Below, one piece after another: positions 1 to 13,006 of a stretch of DNA of 64,000 nt. The notes below the pieces were generated by a model. The model was not told the origin of the DNA, did not search any database, and saw only the letters and a list, made by a program, of their open reading frames with translations. The stretch is taken from assembly GCA_964058845.1 (NCBI GenBank), contig CAXKVR010000006.1, positions 372,001-436,000 on the forward strand, given 5' to 3'. Every line of letters starts with the position of its first letter. Within the stretch, counting starts at the first letter, position 1. Made by a program: the position numbers and the translations under genes. This DNA is from Carex sylvatica. Lineage: Eukaryota > Streptophyta > Magnoliopsida > Poales > Cyperaceae.

Positions 1-2177
1 AATACGTAGGTAGGTCATTTGTATTAGGTAGTAAGGCTAATTAGTAGAGCTTAGCTAGACACCATTTGGAAATGGAAATGCTAATTATTAGCAAATCTAA
101 TCGTATCCGTCAACATGTTAATCAAATAAGCTAACTGAACTATAATAAGTCTCTTTATTAGATTGCATCGCTCATGTACATATATATATTGACTAAACCA
201 ACTTATTGGAACGTTTTCCAATGACATTTATTTTAGGATTTTTTTTTTCACTTTTAAATGTGTCTAATAAGTATTTTTTTTTTTTGTAAGAAATATTGTA
301 TTTGTAATACTGATCGTTTAGTTTTTACTTTTTACTATAAATTAATAATTTTTAGGATGCTGATAATTGTTTCTGCACTCCTGTTACTGCACTGTCTTCG
401 TACAACTTTCATAACTAATTTGGAGGTATTGTCTCCGCACAATTTCCTTATATAATATGTATCATCCCTGCACAATTTCTAAAGTATTAATACTTATGAA
501 CAAAAGTATTTATATCTATGCATGAAAGTATATATATATTTATGCATTAAAGCATTTTAATGTCTCTTCAACCTCTCCCAGACTGTCCTTGCACCATAAA
601 TATATGTGGGGGATCACTCAAACTAAATGTGTGTGTGGTGGGGTGGGGGGTGGGGGGGGACGTTTCTAAAAATATCAATATTGGCATAACTATATGAGAG
701 GGCCGCAATACTTAATATTTTTTACATATGATGCTGGATGAAGTCTGAAAGTATTTAGTATTTATATGTATATACATTGTACAAAGTTTAATCTTCAGGC
801 GTTTAATTATAGCAAGTTACATATCAAATTATTAATATCTTATTTTGCATGTATTGATACATATGCACTAAAGTATTTATATATATATATTGTTATAGGA
901 AGGTTGATGCGGAGATACGGGGTTCCCACTACTTCATTAGAGGAAGATTGACGTGAGACTATTGGAGGACTGAAAAAGGGGAATCATCATATCAAGTTAC
1001 GCATACAAGTATTTATATCTTACTTTGCAAGTATTAATTTATTATTTCTCAAATATTTATACTTATGAAGATTGACGAGGGAACAAGTGTAGTGACTGAA
1101 AAAGGAGACCATATAATTAATGGAGACTAGTACAACCTTGTTCTACTGTAGTTGCAGAGACAGAGGGGGATATTAGAGTGTGGGGATGAATATAATTATT
1201 CTAATTTTTAATATGTTCATTAAAAATATAATTGAATAATTATGTATTTTTAATGATAAATTAATTACTTATAACAAAGAAATAATTACTACTAAAGGGT
1301 GTTGCGATCATTACGGTTGTTTTGATGTGTTGGAAGTAGGAACGTTAACTAGTGGTATAGTATCCAAGAATAATTAGTTCTTTTATATGTTAAAAAAACA
1401 TAAATTTATTAATATTTGTACAAAATAAATAACAGGTTTTTTATCTTTAATAAATAACATGAAATAAAAATCTTGTTATTTTTGTTGGCATTGTTATCTC
1501 ACTTGCGAGCTTGTTGTTTGCCTTTGTGTGTTTTATAATGTGTGGAAGTACTCGGTTAATAATATAATTGCTTGAGAATCAACATTTAATCTAGCATCAA
1601 AGATAATATTCTATGTATAAAAAATTTCAAGTTTGAAACTTAAATAGTAGATTTCTTGTGGATATTAAATAGTTTGATAAGTTAACCTTCAATTTTTAAT
1701 AAAAAAATAGTATAATTACTTTGCAGGGATGTATCTGAATAAATTTTGATATTATAGAAAGGGTCATTTTTTTTAAATTTGAAGGGGCCATAATTAATAT
1801 TTGATGGGCTAAACATTAAATTTTTAGGACTTGAGGGACTGAAGTGAAAAATTGGCTACATTATTAGGTAATAAAAGATGTAGAAATTAAGTACATATCA
1901 TTAGTAGATTTGCAATTAAATTGTTGTAAACAAGATCTGCAAAAGCATGAGATAAACAAAATTTGATAGATACAAATACAATACAATTTTTTTTAGGGAG
2001 AATTTTATTATGGGCCTAACCGCCTAACACGTGTCCAAAAAATAAATATAAAATTTAGAGTGTTTCTTTGACTGCATCCCAACGAATCGGATCTAACTTA
2101 CCGGGTACGGATCTTCTTGAAACGGATCCTAATTGTTGAGCCTCGAAGTCGGAAATACTATCCGCTTCAAGCTGGCG
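1..2177. other. AT-rich intergenic DNA, no gene seen
   Basis: No open reading frame here looks like a protein family and none is longer than about 65 codons. The stretch holds homopolymer and TA-rich runs and a G-rich run near 635-660. I see no convincing transposon boundary. Confidence 0.6.
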
Positions 2178-2301
2178 GGTAATAAAATATTTTAACAGAG
2201 TGGTTTGGCTCCACACAGCGCATAGACCATATACAGTGCTGTTTACATTCTATAGTCTCTGTGCTGTGTGAAGCTAAAAGTACTCTGTTAAAATATTTAC
2301 C
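2178..2301. mobile_element. Short foldback MITE
   Basis: The two ends are near-perfect inverted repeats around the core TATTTTAACAGAGT, at 2187-2201 and, inverted, 2282-2297; the next stretch (GGCTCCACACAGC) is also mirrored near 2262-2275. A related element with the same AAGATTTTAACAGA-type end lies at 34709-35590. No clear target-site duplication was found. The family name is unknown; the class could be hAT-like. Confidence 0.6.
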
Positions 2302-2327
2302 AGGTAATAGGGGATGACCATGTAGAC

Positions 2328-3002
2328 TAGGGGTGAAAACGGGTCAGATATTATCCGACCAAATTCGGATCCGTGTTCGAATTTTTTGGATTCGGATAGT
2401 CGGATACGGATAATTTGCGGATACGAATACGGATACGGATGTGATTTATCCGGATACAGATACGAATTCGGTTTTAATTTCGAAAGTGGATACGGATACG
2501 AATTCGGATAATTATCCGAATTTGGATACGTTGATTTTTCGGATATCCAATTTTTTTAATTTTTGGATATATTTTTCGGATAATCAGATAATTTTTTGGA
2601 TATCCGAATACGGGTGGGGTCCGCCTATAATAGAAATAGAGAGAAGAGAATTAAGTGGTGGGATATGTGTGGTCATCCGTGAGTGAGGAGTCCTGCCATG
2701 GGACCCCATCTAGTCCCATCATCATTCAAACAACATCTTGAATTTTTATTTCTCTTTAAGTTAAATCTTACATTTAAAAATTCATAATAAATTTTTTAAA
2801 ATACTAATAATCGTTTTTTTTTTTTTTATTATTGTCTCATTAAATTAATTGAGTTTTGATGTAATTTATTGTTGATGGTTCATTTTATTTTTGTTAAATA
2901 ACTCATTATTTAATTATTTTTATTCTGATTTCAAATGTGAATACTTGTTGTTTTACAGTTAAAAAATTTAATTCACTTCACTGAAGTTATACAATTTTGT
3001 TG

Positions 3003-3075
<73 letters not shown>

Positions 3076-3480
3076 CTAATATGCTTTCGGAAGCATATGG
3101 CCTGAAGTGCTTACGGTCCAAATTTGAAATTTTAAAACTCAAAAAGTCGATCCGAACCGTTCATCTTGTTCTCCATATTAATATCTGCTTGGAGACCAAA
3201 ATTTACATTTTCTGAATTTGTTTACTCTTAAGTATTTTACAAAATTGTTGATCTATCAGTGGCTGCTGATTTTACTGTTTTGTTAAGCCACCGTTGGATC
3301 AACAATTTTGTAAAATACTTAATAAATAGTAAAACAATTCAGAAAAATATAAAATTTGGTCTCCAAGCAGATATTAATATGGAGAACAAGATGAACGGTT
3401 CGGATCGACTTTTTGAGTTTTGAAATTTCAAATTTGGACCGTAAGCACTTCAGGTCATATGCTTCCGAAAGTATATTAGC

Positions 3481-3516
<36 letters not shown>

Positions 3517-3707
3517 CTCCGAATTAGGAATTCAATTTATATTTGTATTTGTATTCAACTAATATTCAATTCGTATTCGTATCTAATGAATATCTGATCC
3601 GTATTTATATCCGATTAATATCCAATTCGTATTCGTATCCGGAAAATAAAAACGGTTTTCTGGATACGAATATGATTTTATAACCATTCGATCCGTTTTC
3701 ACCCCTG
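2328..3707. mobile_element. Non-autonomous hAT element with subterminal ATCCG repeats
   Basis: The element starts TAGGGGTGAAAACGG and ends with the inverted form CCGTTTTCACCCCTG. Both sides carry the identical 8-bp TSD ATGTAGAC (2320-2327 and 3708-3715), which is the hAT hallmark. Both subterminal regions (2340-2620 and 3520-3690) are built of many direct and inverted copies of GGATACGGAT-like motifs, the sort of repeated site hAT transposases bind. It encodes no transposase. The centre is occupied by a second, foldback element. The short reading frame at 2441-2686 is only the translated repeat. Confidence 0.88.
3005..3516. mobile_element. Foldback MITE bounded by (TA)n microsatellites, nested in the hAT element
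   Basis: A long (TA)n run followed by (GA)n (about 3005-3075) is mirrored by (CT)n followed by (TA)n at 3481-3516. Between them lies an almost complete palindrome: arms starting CTAATATGCTTTCGGAAG fold onto 3460-3480. The arms carry the core GATCCGAACCGTTCATCTTG, which recurs in related elements at 23240-23393, 31947-32211, 47092-47515 and 49815-50169. Rice Micron elements are known for (TA)n-flanked insertion; this could be an analogous family. Confidence 0.8.
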
Positions 3708-3964
3708 ATGTAGACGCACAATCAACCTGCATTCTATAGCCTTTAATTTGAGCGATAAATGCGTGGAAAAAAAAGAACTTGTCGCAGCAAAGTAGATTGA
3801 AAACAGGCTCACTAGCTCACTGCACATGGACCCCGCCGCCGCAGCCGCTTATCCAGAAAACGGAGCGAGTTGTGGATCGTCAGATATATTTTAGTAGAGA
3901 AATGGACGGGCTACTGACCGTTCAATCTAACTTTTCCTCTCTTCTGCGTTGCATTAATCCCATG

Positions 3965-4190
3965 TTCGTTAGGAATGCATTAACTCAAAAAGAAATCTTT
4001 TGAGTTAATGGATCTCAACTGTCTGATTTTAAACGGAGCCAATCTGACTTGTGCTTATAACTTGGGAGCTCTTTAATGTTAGTGCGAATCTAATCTGCAC
4101 AAATCTTAAAACATATTAAACAAATGAGATTCATTTACTCAAAAGATTCCCTTTTGAGTTAATGCAGAGGATACGAATTCGTTACTCATT
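3965..4190. mobile_element. MITE of the GAGTTAATGCAGAGGATAC family
   Basis: Each end contains ACTCAAAAG...CTTTTGAGT hairpins (near 3978-4005 and 4136-4165), and the right end runs into GAGTTAATGCAGAGGATACG. Related copies with readable duplications are at 29840-30046, 34439-34669 and 47949-48106. The left boundary and TSD are not clear in this copy. Confidence 0.6.
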
Positions 4191-5252
4191 CTCATTTGTG
4201 ATTAAACGCAAAGGGAGCAATAATTTGTTCCTATTCCCTTGTCACTGTTTATTAATCAAAGTTTTCATTTGTTCTATTTATGGAATTCATTAAATTGTGA
4301 TTTAGCTAAAGTAATTTAAAATACATAAATATAAAAATTGAAACACAAGACTAATAATAACTTCAAATAGCATTTTAACAATACAATCATAATTTATCAA
4401 ACACAACTAAAATAATTAAACAAAACAGAAGTTAAAACTACAAGAAATTTTAATTGAATAAAACACAAGACTAATTTTTAAGTTAAGTTTCTAGTTTGAT
4501 GACCAATATAATTTTGCCACATTAGTCTAGTAATTTTCTCATTTATCACTTTACAGTGTGTGGTCAGTCCACTCTGATATTACTTAGCAGTGTGTAATTA
4601 TTCACTCAATTATTTTTTTTAGAATCTGATATGTACAATTATATTAATCAGAATCAATAATTAGTATCAATACACTTAATATAATTTAATTTTAGTATTA
4701 TATATTCTATAAAAAGAAAAAGAAATCAACATCTACAAATTTCTCATGTATTTGCCGAACACCTATATTCTAAAATTTTCAATGGATTAAATGACTTTGG
4801 TTTTGACAAATCAAATTTTTCATTCCCACAAAATTTCCTTGTTGCCGAACAGACCCTTAATGTACATATATTTAAGTGTGTTGGAATTGTTCCACTTTTC
4901 AGCTAACACGTATCTTGACACAAATCCAACACGTGTTGCATATATTAAAACACACTAGATAGATGTACATTGCAAAGTACCATATATAACCTCATTCATG
5001 AAAAATAACTATGAAATTAAAACTTTGTAGATATTTTAACAATAATTTTAGAAGATGTAATACATATATTATATTAAACAAGTACCTGTAGTAAACATGT
5101 AGGCACAAACACCTCAAATTCAATTCTCTATAAATTTGATTCTATATTTTTACAATGACAAACATATATTATTTTCATCAAGCCATAATCTCCGCAGTTA
5201 CATACATTCGATTTCATGTATATATTAGGACTAAAAATGGACGAGTATATAT
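4191..5252. other. AT-rich intergenic DNA, no gene seen
   Basis: No coding signal and no element boundary that I can support. Confidence 0.5.
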
Positions 5253-5418
5253 CAGTGTTGTAAAAAAACGTCCGTTTAGACCGATTAATCGGTCGATTAG
5301 TAGTTGGCGGTGACCAAACCGTTATGGATTTTTCTGACTAATCAACCGATTATTTCTGATTAATTGTTTAGCGGTACCCTGTTCGTCCTACGACCACATA
5401 CTGTTATTTACAACACTG
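5253..5418. mobile_element. Small hAT-type MITE (CAGTGTTGTAAA family)
   Basis: Ends are CAGTGTTGTAAA and the inverted TTTACAACACTG. Inside are several CGATTAATCGG-like motifs on both strands. The flanks share ATATAT, giving only an imperfect 8-bp TSD. The sister copy at 40436-40630 has a perfect 8-bp TSD, which fixes the family boundaries. Confidence 0.75.
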
Positions 5419-6591
5419 AAATATATCCTCCGCAACGTAAAATTTGAGTTTGAAATATGGACCGTCTGATCAGAATCCGGATCAATCCGGACCAACTTAG
5501 AAATTCATGAAATTCCTTTATTTTCGTGTAAATTCAAATCTGATGATCCAGATTTTTTGTGTAGTAACTAAAAATTTGAATTAGTACAGACAGTATGAAT
5601 TTGAATTGGATATTACATAGCCGCCATTTTTGCCCTCCACTTAATTACAGAGATGACAACTAATATTAATTAAAAAAATGGTTGTCTTTTAAAGTTATAA
5701 GCTACGAAAGAATAATATTGTGATGAGTCAGCCATACCTTTCTAATTCCTTAAAGGGAACATACATCTCTCTCATGCTCCACCCTCTACCCCATTTTAAT
5801 TATTCAAATTCAAATTATAAACTAGTCACGCCATTCTCGTTCCTATTTCTAAAATTGCACTACTTGCGGTCCAAGTCCAACCTATATCTTATGTGGCACT
5901 TGCAGTGGCCAACCCTGTTGTGAGCCACAAACATATTTGATCGTTCAAATTATAGTTACAACTTACAAATGAATTTTTCGGATTTGGTTCGGCGAGGTCA
6001 AAAATTCATGATTCAAAAATAATTCGGATATAATTTGGGAATCAATCGGAATTATTCAGACCAGAGATCTCAGTCTTGAAAGAGAGCAAAAAAAAAATGC
6101 TCTAGAAAAAATTCAAAAAAAATAGTAAAATTTGAGAATTATTTAGATTTAATTCGATCACCAAATAATTCGGCATTCGGTTCGGCATCACAAAAAAAAA
6201 CGAATTATTCGGATTTAATTCACGAATCTTGTGACTATATTCAAATTGAATAATTTCTATTTTTCTTATTTAGTTTCTGTTGTATGCTTATATTTTATGA
6301 AAAGTCATAGATAAAGTTAATAGTTAAGGAATCTATTGTATTACATTATATATTTAGAGGCAGAGGCGCTTTGTGGCTTCTATTTAGGATTGCTTTTTTT
6401 TTCCCTTTGAAGAATCCATGGGCTGAGCCCAAAATTGGGTTTGTAGAAGGAAAAGGAACAAATAAAAATTGCATTTCCTTTGGAAAAATGTAACAGCTAC
6501 CTCTAATTTACCCTCCAAAAATGCAATGTTCTTACTGAATTAACAATAACGAGCAGATATTTTTACATTATCATACAACCAAGAATTGAAA
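5419..6591. other. Intergenic DNA, 3' flank of the EEF2KMT gene
   Basis: No gene. Around 5960-6235 there is a stretch with repeated AATTCGG motifs in both orientations, suggestive of an old non-autonomous element, but no ends could be fixed. The last few hundred bases are the presumed 3' UTR and flank of the minus-strand gene. Confidence 0.45.
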
Positions 6592-9500
6592 TTATTCAGA
6601 CACCAATGAAACCCTTAAAAGATGAACACTGGATCGATCATAGGAGTGCATGTATGGGAGAAGATTTGGGACCTGGGTTTTTGCTGTGATATCAACAACT
6701 GATAACATAGATTTACCAGCTACAGTTAAAAAGTAATTGAATGTATCCAGATTTCTAATAACCGTTGCAATGTATGCGGTTGGAGCTTCTCTTTTATCTT
6801 CCCCAAAAGAATCACTGTCCAGTAGGATGGAAAAAACACGAACAAGATCGGGTATACATTCTGGATTGTAAATTATATCTGCTCCCAAACTGTGTATACA
6901 AACAAAAACAAGATTACAGTAACATACATTGCACTTATAAAGGCCTTTTGTTCTAAAAAGGTTGTATGGAATATAGACATATAGTATAGTACGACAATGT
7001 ATTGTTTTCTATGGTTGGTTTCACTTACAATGGCCTCAAAATATGTTATGTTAATGTTAGTAGGCCAGGCCGTCCTTCAACAAAGCACATACATGCATTA
7101 CTGGTATTGAATAAAAAAAATTACAATACCGAGGTTTTGGCTCCCCATAGCTACAGCACCAGCTGATATAGCATCACTCAAAACTGGTCACAACCGGACC
7201 GGATGGCCTAAGATTTCCAGAGCTATATTTATATTTTTTTTCATTATAATTTTTGTCCATTTATTATTTCAAAGATACCTTCATCTTTTTGGTTGACTAC
7301 ATAGCCGGCCCAAAAGCAAACACAAACAAAAAAGTGCCCAAATAGAGGCATTCTAAAATACATGTCAGGTAAAACCAAACAATATTTTGTACTTACATTA
7401 TATCAGGTCGCTGATCCTGGAGCTCTGCCTTTGAAGCAAGTTCCCATGCCAGATGCCTACACTCAACCTATCAACCCCCAAGAATGATTCACATAATTAA
7501 AGTTGTCTCACAGTGCTAAAATTTGCGGTAGAATTGGACTATAGCACTTTACAAAATTATCATTTCTGGATGGCAAAATCTGATCAGGAATAACCTGTCT
7601 GAGTCAACTAGACAAGACCTGAACCCTAGATATTGAGCATTTTGGGAAGTTGCTAACATGAATCAGTGAAACCAAAACTGGCCAAAACTAACGACATTTT
7701 ATGTAATAGTGGCACCAATTTGATAGTGTTTGGAGAAAACACAACTACACAAGTCATTTCTCGTTTATCTACTGGTGGTACTTGCAGTCTTGCAGATAAT
7801 ATCAACTTTCAGTAAATATGAAAAAGGAGGAAATTTCAGAATCTTGCCAACTTAACCTTTGGGTTTTATTTGCAAATAACACAGAAATTATAATTACCAA
7901 TATGAGGACAAAAGCATCTAGAGAGGAGAGAGTGTTTCTGTTTGTTTATGTAACAAATCAAGCAAAAATTGGGCCTAATTTGCAAAAAAGCATCAAACCA
8001 AGCCTACCTCTCACTGCACTCTTAAACAATGCATGATTACAGTAGGTTTAAGGAAAATTACTTGCCTTTTGGGCACAAGGGTGCATGGGGTCAGAATCAG
8101 CATCAAAACACAAATTATTCAATTCCAGATTAGCCTTCATATTTGCTAAAGAGGACATGTCACCATCTGTTAGTGTCACCTGTTTTAATCATTGAGGGGG
8201 AAAAGATGAATATCAGAATGTGAACTTCTTTTTCTTATCCCGGTAATTATACTGGGTCAATGTGATGTTTACTAAAAACAATAAAAGGAAAAGATGTACA
8301 AAATAAACTAAATGCTAATCAAACACTATAGTATTGAAGTATTACATTTTAGCAGAAAGGTACATTGAATGGAAGCGGTATAAGACAATGAAGTGTGCTG
8401 AGACTTTTGGGAGGTTTGATTTTGTGGTTTGAGCTTTTGTTTGTTTTTGTGAGTCAAAAGTTTTGATACAAGGTGACTGTGTGATTGAACTACTCTTGAG
8501 GATGTTTCAATAGAATTTCAAACAAGTGGTACCATGTACCTCTTTTATCCAAAAACAAAAACAAAAAACACTAAGAAGAAAAGACATCAAGAAGGCACAG
8601 CAGGATTAGACACTATCTAAGCAAGGAATGGAAGGGAAGGGAAGAGGCCTTTGATGCCCCGTTCAGTCAATAATTGCAGCCTCACAATCATTTATTCGCT
8701 GCTTTTCTCTCATGCCTTTCTTTGTTCATGATTGATATTCTCATGTCCTAGGCATTGAAAACCACACAAATCCATCCCGAATTTGGTGATGAAACTATAC
8801 TGTAAAGGAAATCCTGCAGAACAATAGCTCGACGCCTGAATGTGAAAAAGCTTAACACCTCCACCTCATTTTTTAACCTTTTTCTTATACTACCCGAGGC
8901 TCAAGACATTTCAAAATTGACAAATTGTGACAGGAGCTTATACTATTAGAGAGCCATTAGCAGTTTTGGATGTGCAAAGCAAAAAAATCTCAAATAACCT
9001 TGATGATGAGACATAATTGTCACCTCAAACAGGAATTGTGATTCCATAAAGTAGTAATGAATAGTGAAATAATAAAGGTTTCTAGATCGGTCAAATATCT
9101 AAACCCCTGGGAAATAGAAGAAAAATTGAAATGCAATAAAGAATCCGAAAAAAAAAAGGGAAAGATCATTCTTGTTCTTTTTCTTACTTTATTTAAGGAA
9201 AAAAAAATGAAGAAATAAAAGTCGGTACTCGGTCACTTCATACCTTAGATGCTCCGACATGGATAAGAGCTATGCCAACTAAGCCAACACCAGAACCAAC
9301 CTAATTAACATCATGATATGAGAACACCACAAATCAAAACATAGCCAAAGGATATAGCAAATACTGGATGCAAAGAAAATGCAATAAGAAGAACAGAACC
9401 CCATATGAGTTCCGGGGTTGTGATTTCAACAGTGCAAAGAAGGTTCGAATTGATAATATTAGTTAACCAAAATATGCAGAATTCCCTATTATATACAATT

Positions 9501-11998
9501 ACTGAACCAAACACAGCAAACAGCAAATTCAAATGAATTTCCCACCTCAAAGCAAGATTTATTGGAGAACATCTCGGGATGTGATAGAATGAATTCAGAT
9601 AAGAAAAGACTTGATGGCCAAAGAGAGCAACTGCAAAGGTAAATGTGTTTCGAAATTAAAATAAATAAATAAAAATAAATAATTGATAATTAATAAAGAG
9701 AGGAACTTGTGACAACGGCCACAAAACAACTGTAGGAAGCTCATCGTAAAGTCAAGCGTTTGACTAAAATAGTCATTTGCATATGAGGACAAAATTCATA
9801 AAAAGAGCAAAACACATACCCAGTGTCACCTTCAAGCATATTTGAAGAACAACGCAGAGCTGCCACTAAATTTACTGAATTTGAGCAATCTTCACCGCCT
9901 ACTGCGGAACGAAAGTGCTCAGTTACAACTTACAAATACAGAAAATCAAAATATTTCTTCTGCAAAATAAAACACAAATCTTGTATTGCTTTTGAAAGAG
10001 TGCTGAGCTATTAGCATTATTTCTCACATTTGCAGAAACCAAAATTCTTTTTTATCACTTGCAAATAGCATGACCCATTAAACTATATATTGAAAAAACA
10101 AAGTGTATTTAGTCAAATCTGGACAACTGTGCCATAATCCTAATAACCGTTGCATGTATCTAAGACCAAACTGAAACAGCCTCCAGACCTTTTTTTTTAA
10201 ACTCAAATGTTCAGTTATAGCTCAACGGAATATTGATTTTAGATTTCAGCAATTTAACCATTCTTTTGCTTAAACTACCCTTGACCTTTTGTCAGTTTAT
10301 GAAATTTGCAAATAATTAAAATGTGCTGGTACAAATATAAGAAATTTCGGGTATAATTTACAAATTGTTCAAGTATTGGCCGTCATTCGGTAAAGAATAA
10401 AGAAATATCCATGAAATAACATAATAATATGAGCTTACAATCAGAAGAAAGAAATGATATCTCTCTATAAATTATGTTTTTCTCCTCTGGTGGTCCTTCT
10501 GTTCAAAATAGAAGTCACGAAACATTTCAGGTAAATTCAAACAAATAAATAAAATGATGCGGGAAGGAGCAGTTCAACATTACAAAAAGTTTACGCATCA
10601 AAAAGTTGTAGATTAGCACTAGACAGCAGAACCATAATTTACCTTACCTATAGTCAAGTAATGAACCAGTTCTTCGTACAGACAATCTTCCGCACAGACT
10701 GATGATGATTCAACATTAGCTATAACTTTCTTTAGAATTCCTTTGATATATGCTTGGTTATTCATGCTTGTTTCTTTCATCTGGATATCACATGCCAATG
10801 AACTTTGAAAAATTCAACTAGTATCACTTGAAAAGAAAATTATAATCTCAAACAAAAACATTTTTCTTTCTACAAATTGGCTAGTTTGGTCAACATAAAG
10901 AATATAGCCACCTAACAAACAAACAAAAAATTCTCCTTGATCAAGTAAATATTTTTGTTTTAATTATTTGAATCTCTTACTTTGTCTTCATGAATATTGA
11001 AATGTAAATTTTCAGTGTATAGGATATTTTTACACAGAAGCTCCTATGCTCAAAAGGAAAAAAAAAAAATTGAAATTACTCTATTTACTTGTAAAATGAA
11101 TTTATAAAATGGATAATTTGGAATAGAAAATAAGCAGTATACTACTTACAGTTTTTGTAAAGCACTCCTTAACAATAAAATTCTGAACTTGTGGTGAAAT
11201 ACAGCCTCCCCCAGCTTCTCTATAAATGAAAGCTAGATGGAACTAGTTCTTACAATAAATTACCAAAACTGAGATTACAGGTGAACCTTAATGGTGACTA
11301 AATTGCTCTATGGAGCGTTTGATCAGGTCCAAATGGGTTTAACTTAACTTCATTCAGTATTGAGATTTTTGGTACATAACTGGTTGGGCATTTCATCAAA
11401 CAGGTAAAGACCGAGAAGGTAACAAGAATTGGAAATTGAAATGAGTTAGGAATTTCATCAAACAGTTGGCAGGCATTTCAACAAACAGTTTTCGCCAAGG
11501 TAGAACCGTGAGCATGAAGGCTCCATTGCCAGAAAGGCCAGATTACATAGGTAGCATGAACAGGTAAAAACTGAGAAGGTAACAGAATTGGAAATTGAAA
11601 TGAGTTAGGTAAACAGCCAGGCATTTCATCAAACAGTTGGCAGGCATTTATTTCATCAAACGGTTTTCACAAGGTAGAACCGTCAGCATGAAGGTAGGTA
11701 CATACATGGCTAAGGAGAGGAGGCAATTGGAAGGCTCCATTGCCAGAAAGGCCAGCTTACATAGGTACCATGAACAGGTAAAGACCGAGAAGGTAACAGA
11801 ATTGGAATTTGAAATGAGTTAGGAATTTATTTCATCAAACGGTTTTCACCAAGGTAGAACCGTGAGCATGAAGGTAGATACATACATGGCTAAGGAGAGG
11901 AGGCAATTGGAAGGCTCCATTGCCAGAAACGCCAGCTTCAAGTAGAGAAGCAGCTTGCTCCTGCTCTCCTCCATGCTCCCATTCCCATCTCTCTCCAT
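6592..11998 (-). CDS. EEF2KMT/FAM86-type protein-lysine methyltransferase (nine exons)
   Basis: Reading the minus strand, nine exons join in one open frame of 340 codons: 11998-11886, 11219-11150, 10780-10648, 9901-9820, 9630-9546, 9300-9244, 8179-8066, 7467-7397, 6889-6592. Residues about 1-60 (FLAMEPSNCLLSLA, then SPQVQNFI) resemble the FAM86 N-terminal domain. The Rossmann methyltransferase follows: CSLWPSSLFLSEF near 134, SAM-binding motif VGSGVGLVG at 162-170, acidic LTDGD at 183-187, and ADIIY (DxxY-type motif) at 245-249; the end has NLLPYMHSYDRSSV. Length matches EEF2KMT (about 330-340 aa). The known family trimethylates a lysine in elongation factor 2 in the cytosol; that activity is inferred here. 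Introns are GT-AG except the intron between exons 7 and 8, which needs a GC donor (8065-8064). Exon 1 is partly duplicated nearby. Confidence 0.9.
11400..11940. repeat. Tandem partial duplications of EEF2KMT exon 1 and its donor site
   Basis: A block of about 180 bp recurs three to four times: the phrase AAGGTAGAACCGT occurs near 11498, 11672 and 11852, and GGCTCCATTGCCAGAAA near 11518, 11732 and 11912. The block contains the 3' half of EEF2KMT exon 1 on the minus strand (residues LAFLAMEPSNCLLSLA) with its GTATGT donor; the copy at about 11703-11756 is nearly intact, and the one near 11518-11545 is shortened. Only the outermost copy (11886-11998) has the start codon. The extra copies therefore lie in intron 1. 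Confidence 0.8.
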
Positions 11999-12733
11999 TT
12001 TTAACTTCAATTTTAGTTTTTCTTTTCCAACTATTAACGCGCAGCTTCACTGAATTCGCATCCTCTGAGATATCTCATATTTTGTGTGAATTACTGAGAA
12101 TTTCAACCGTTCAAATATATTCTGCACGAATCACAAAGCTCAAATAATACTGGCCCCCGCTCTATCCCCGAATAGGCACCGGACACGTCGGTCATGTAAA
12201 ATATGAGGTATATCAGTGGATACGCATTCGGATTCAATGCGGTTTGAACAGTGCTATTATGGGATTTTTCATTAACAATAAGCCTGCAACTAAAAGTGCA
12301 GCGGGTCATTTTTTTTTTTTTTGGCAATGATCGGCTGATAGCGGGTCAAAAGCAATTGGTGAACAAAAGAGACATATTGAGCAGGTCAAAAAAAGTTGTG
12401 CTCCAACAGTATCATTTGACTCATTTCTTGGTCCAAATTCACCTGATAAGCTTCAACTAATTAATTTAGTTTGTTCAAATCAATCTCTTTTAGGAGATTT
12501 TAATTTGTTTATATATAAATTTTTAAAATACTTGAATTCATTTAGTATTAAATTAAGCTGTTAAGAAACGAAGATTTATATGCATCTTCTTAGTGTTTTT
12601 TTTTTTTTTTGTAACGTTTAACTTAATACTAAATAAATTCAAAAAATTAGATATTCACTAAATTAATGGTTAATTTTGATCGGATCAAAAACTAACCAGA
12701 GTAAAATCTCCTCCATTTATTTATGGCACCATA
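11999..12733. other. Intergenic DNA including the presumed EEF2KMT promoter
   Basis: No further coding exon was recognised. The first few hundred bases should hold the minus-strand promoter and 5' UTR, but no TATA box is convincing. Confidence 0.4.
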
Positions 12734-13006
12734 GAGCATCTCCAACAGTAATTGTTTATGCTGATGTGTCACTTGTTTTTGTAATTGCTGAGTTGTATTG
12801 CTTATTTAGCAATTGTTGGAAAGAATTTCTTAATAAGAAATTATTTTCTAAAGATGAGTTGGCTAAATGTTTAATTCTTATTGGTTAAATATTTAATTAT
12901 CAATTGTTTGGTTGATTGCACTAATATAGAAGTAAATTGCTTAATTTCTAAAATTTTCATAATTGTTATTTAATAATTAATTTTAATTGCTGAATTGAAG
13001 ATCCTC
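12734..13006. mobile_element. Harbinger-like MITE (GAGCATCTCCAAC ends), degraded
   Basis: Left end GAGCATCTCCAACAG and right end GAATTGAAGATCCTC are imperfect inverted repeats. The flanks are ATA and TTA, so the 3-bp TSD is imperfect. The sister copy 58968-59279 has a perfect TTA TSD. The interior is AATT-rich with no coding capacity. Confidence 0.55.

Noticed and set aside
3005..3516. Long hairpin considered as a microRNA precursor
   Set aside because: The whole element is palindromic and belongs to a multi-copy transposon family; siRNA production is possible but nothing marks a miRNA.
8053..8062. Ordinary GT donor four bases downstream of the GC donor in the EEF2KMT gene
   Set aside because: Using it puts an in-frame stop at the start of the next exon, while the GC donor keeps the conserved reading frame.
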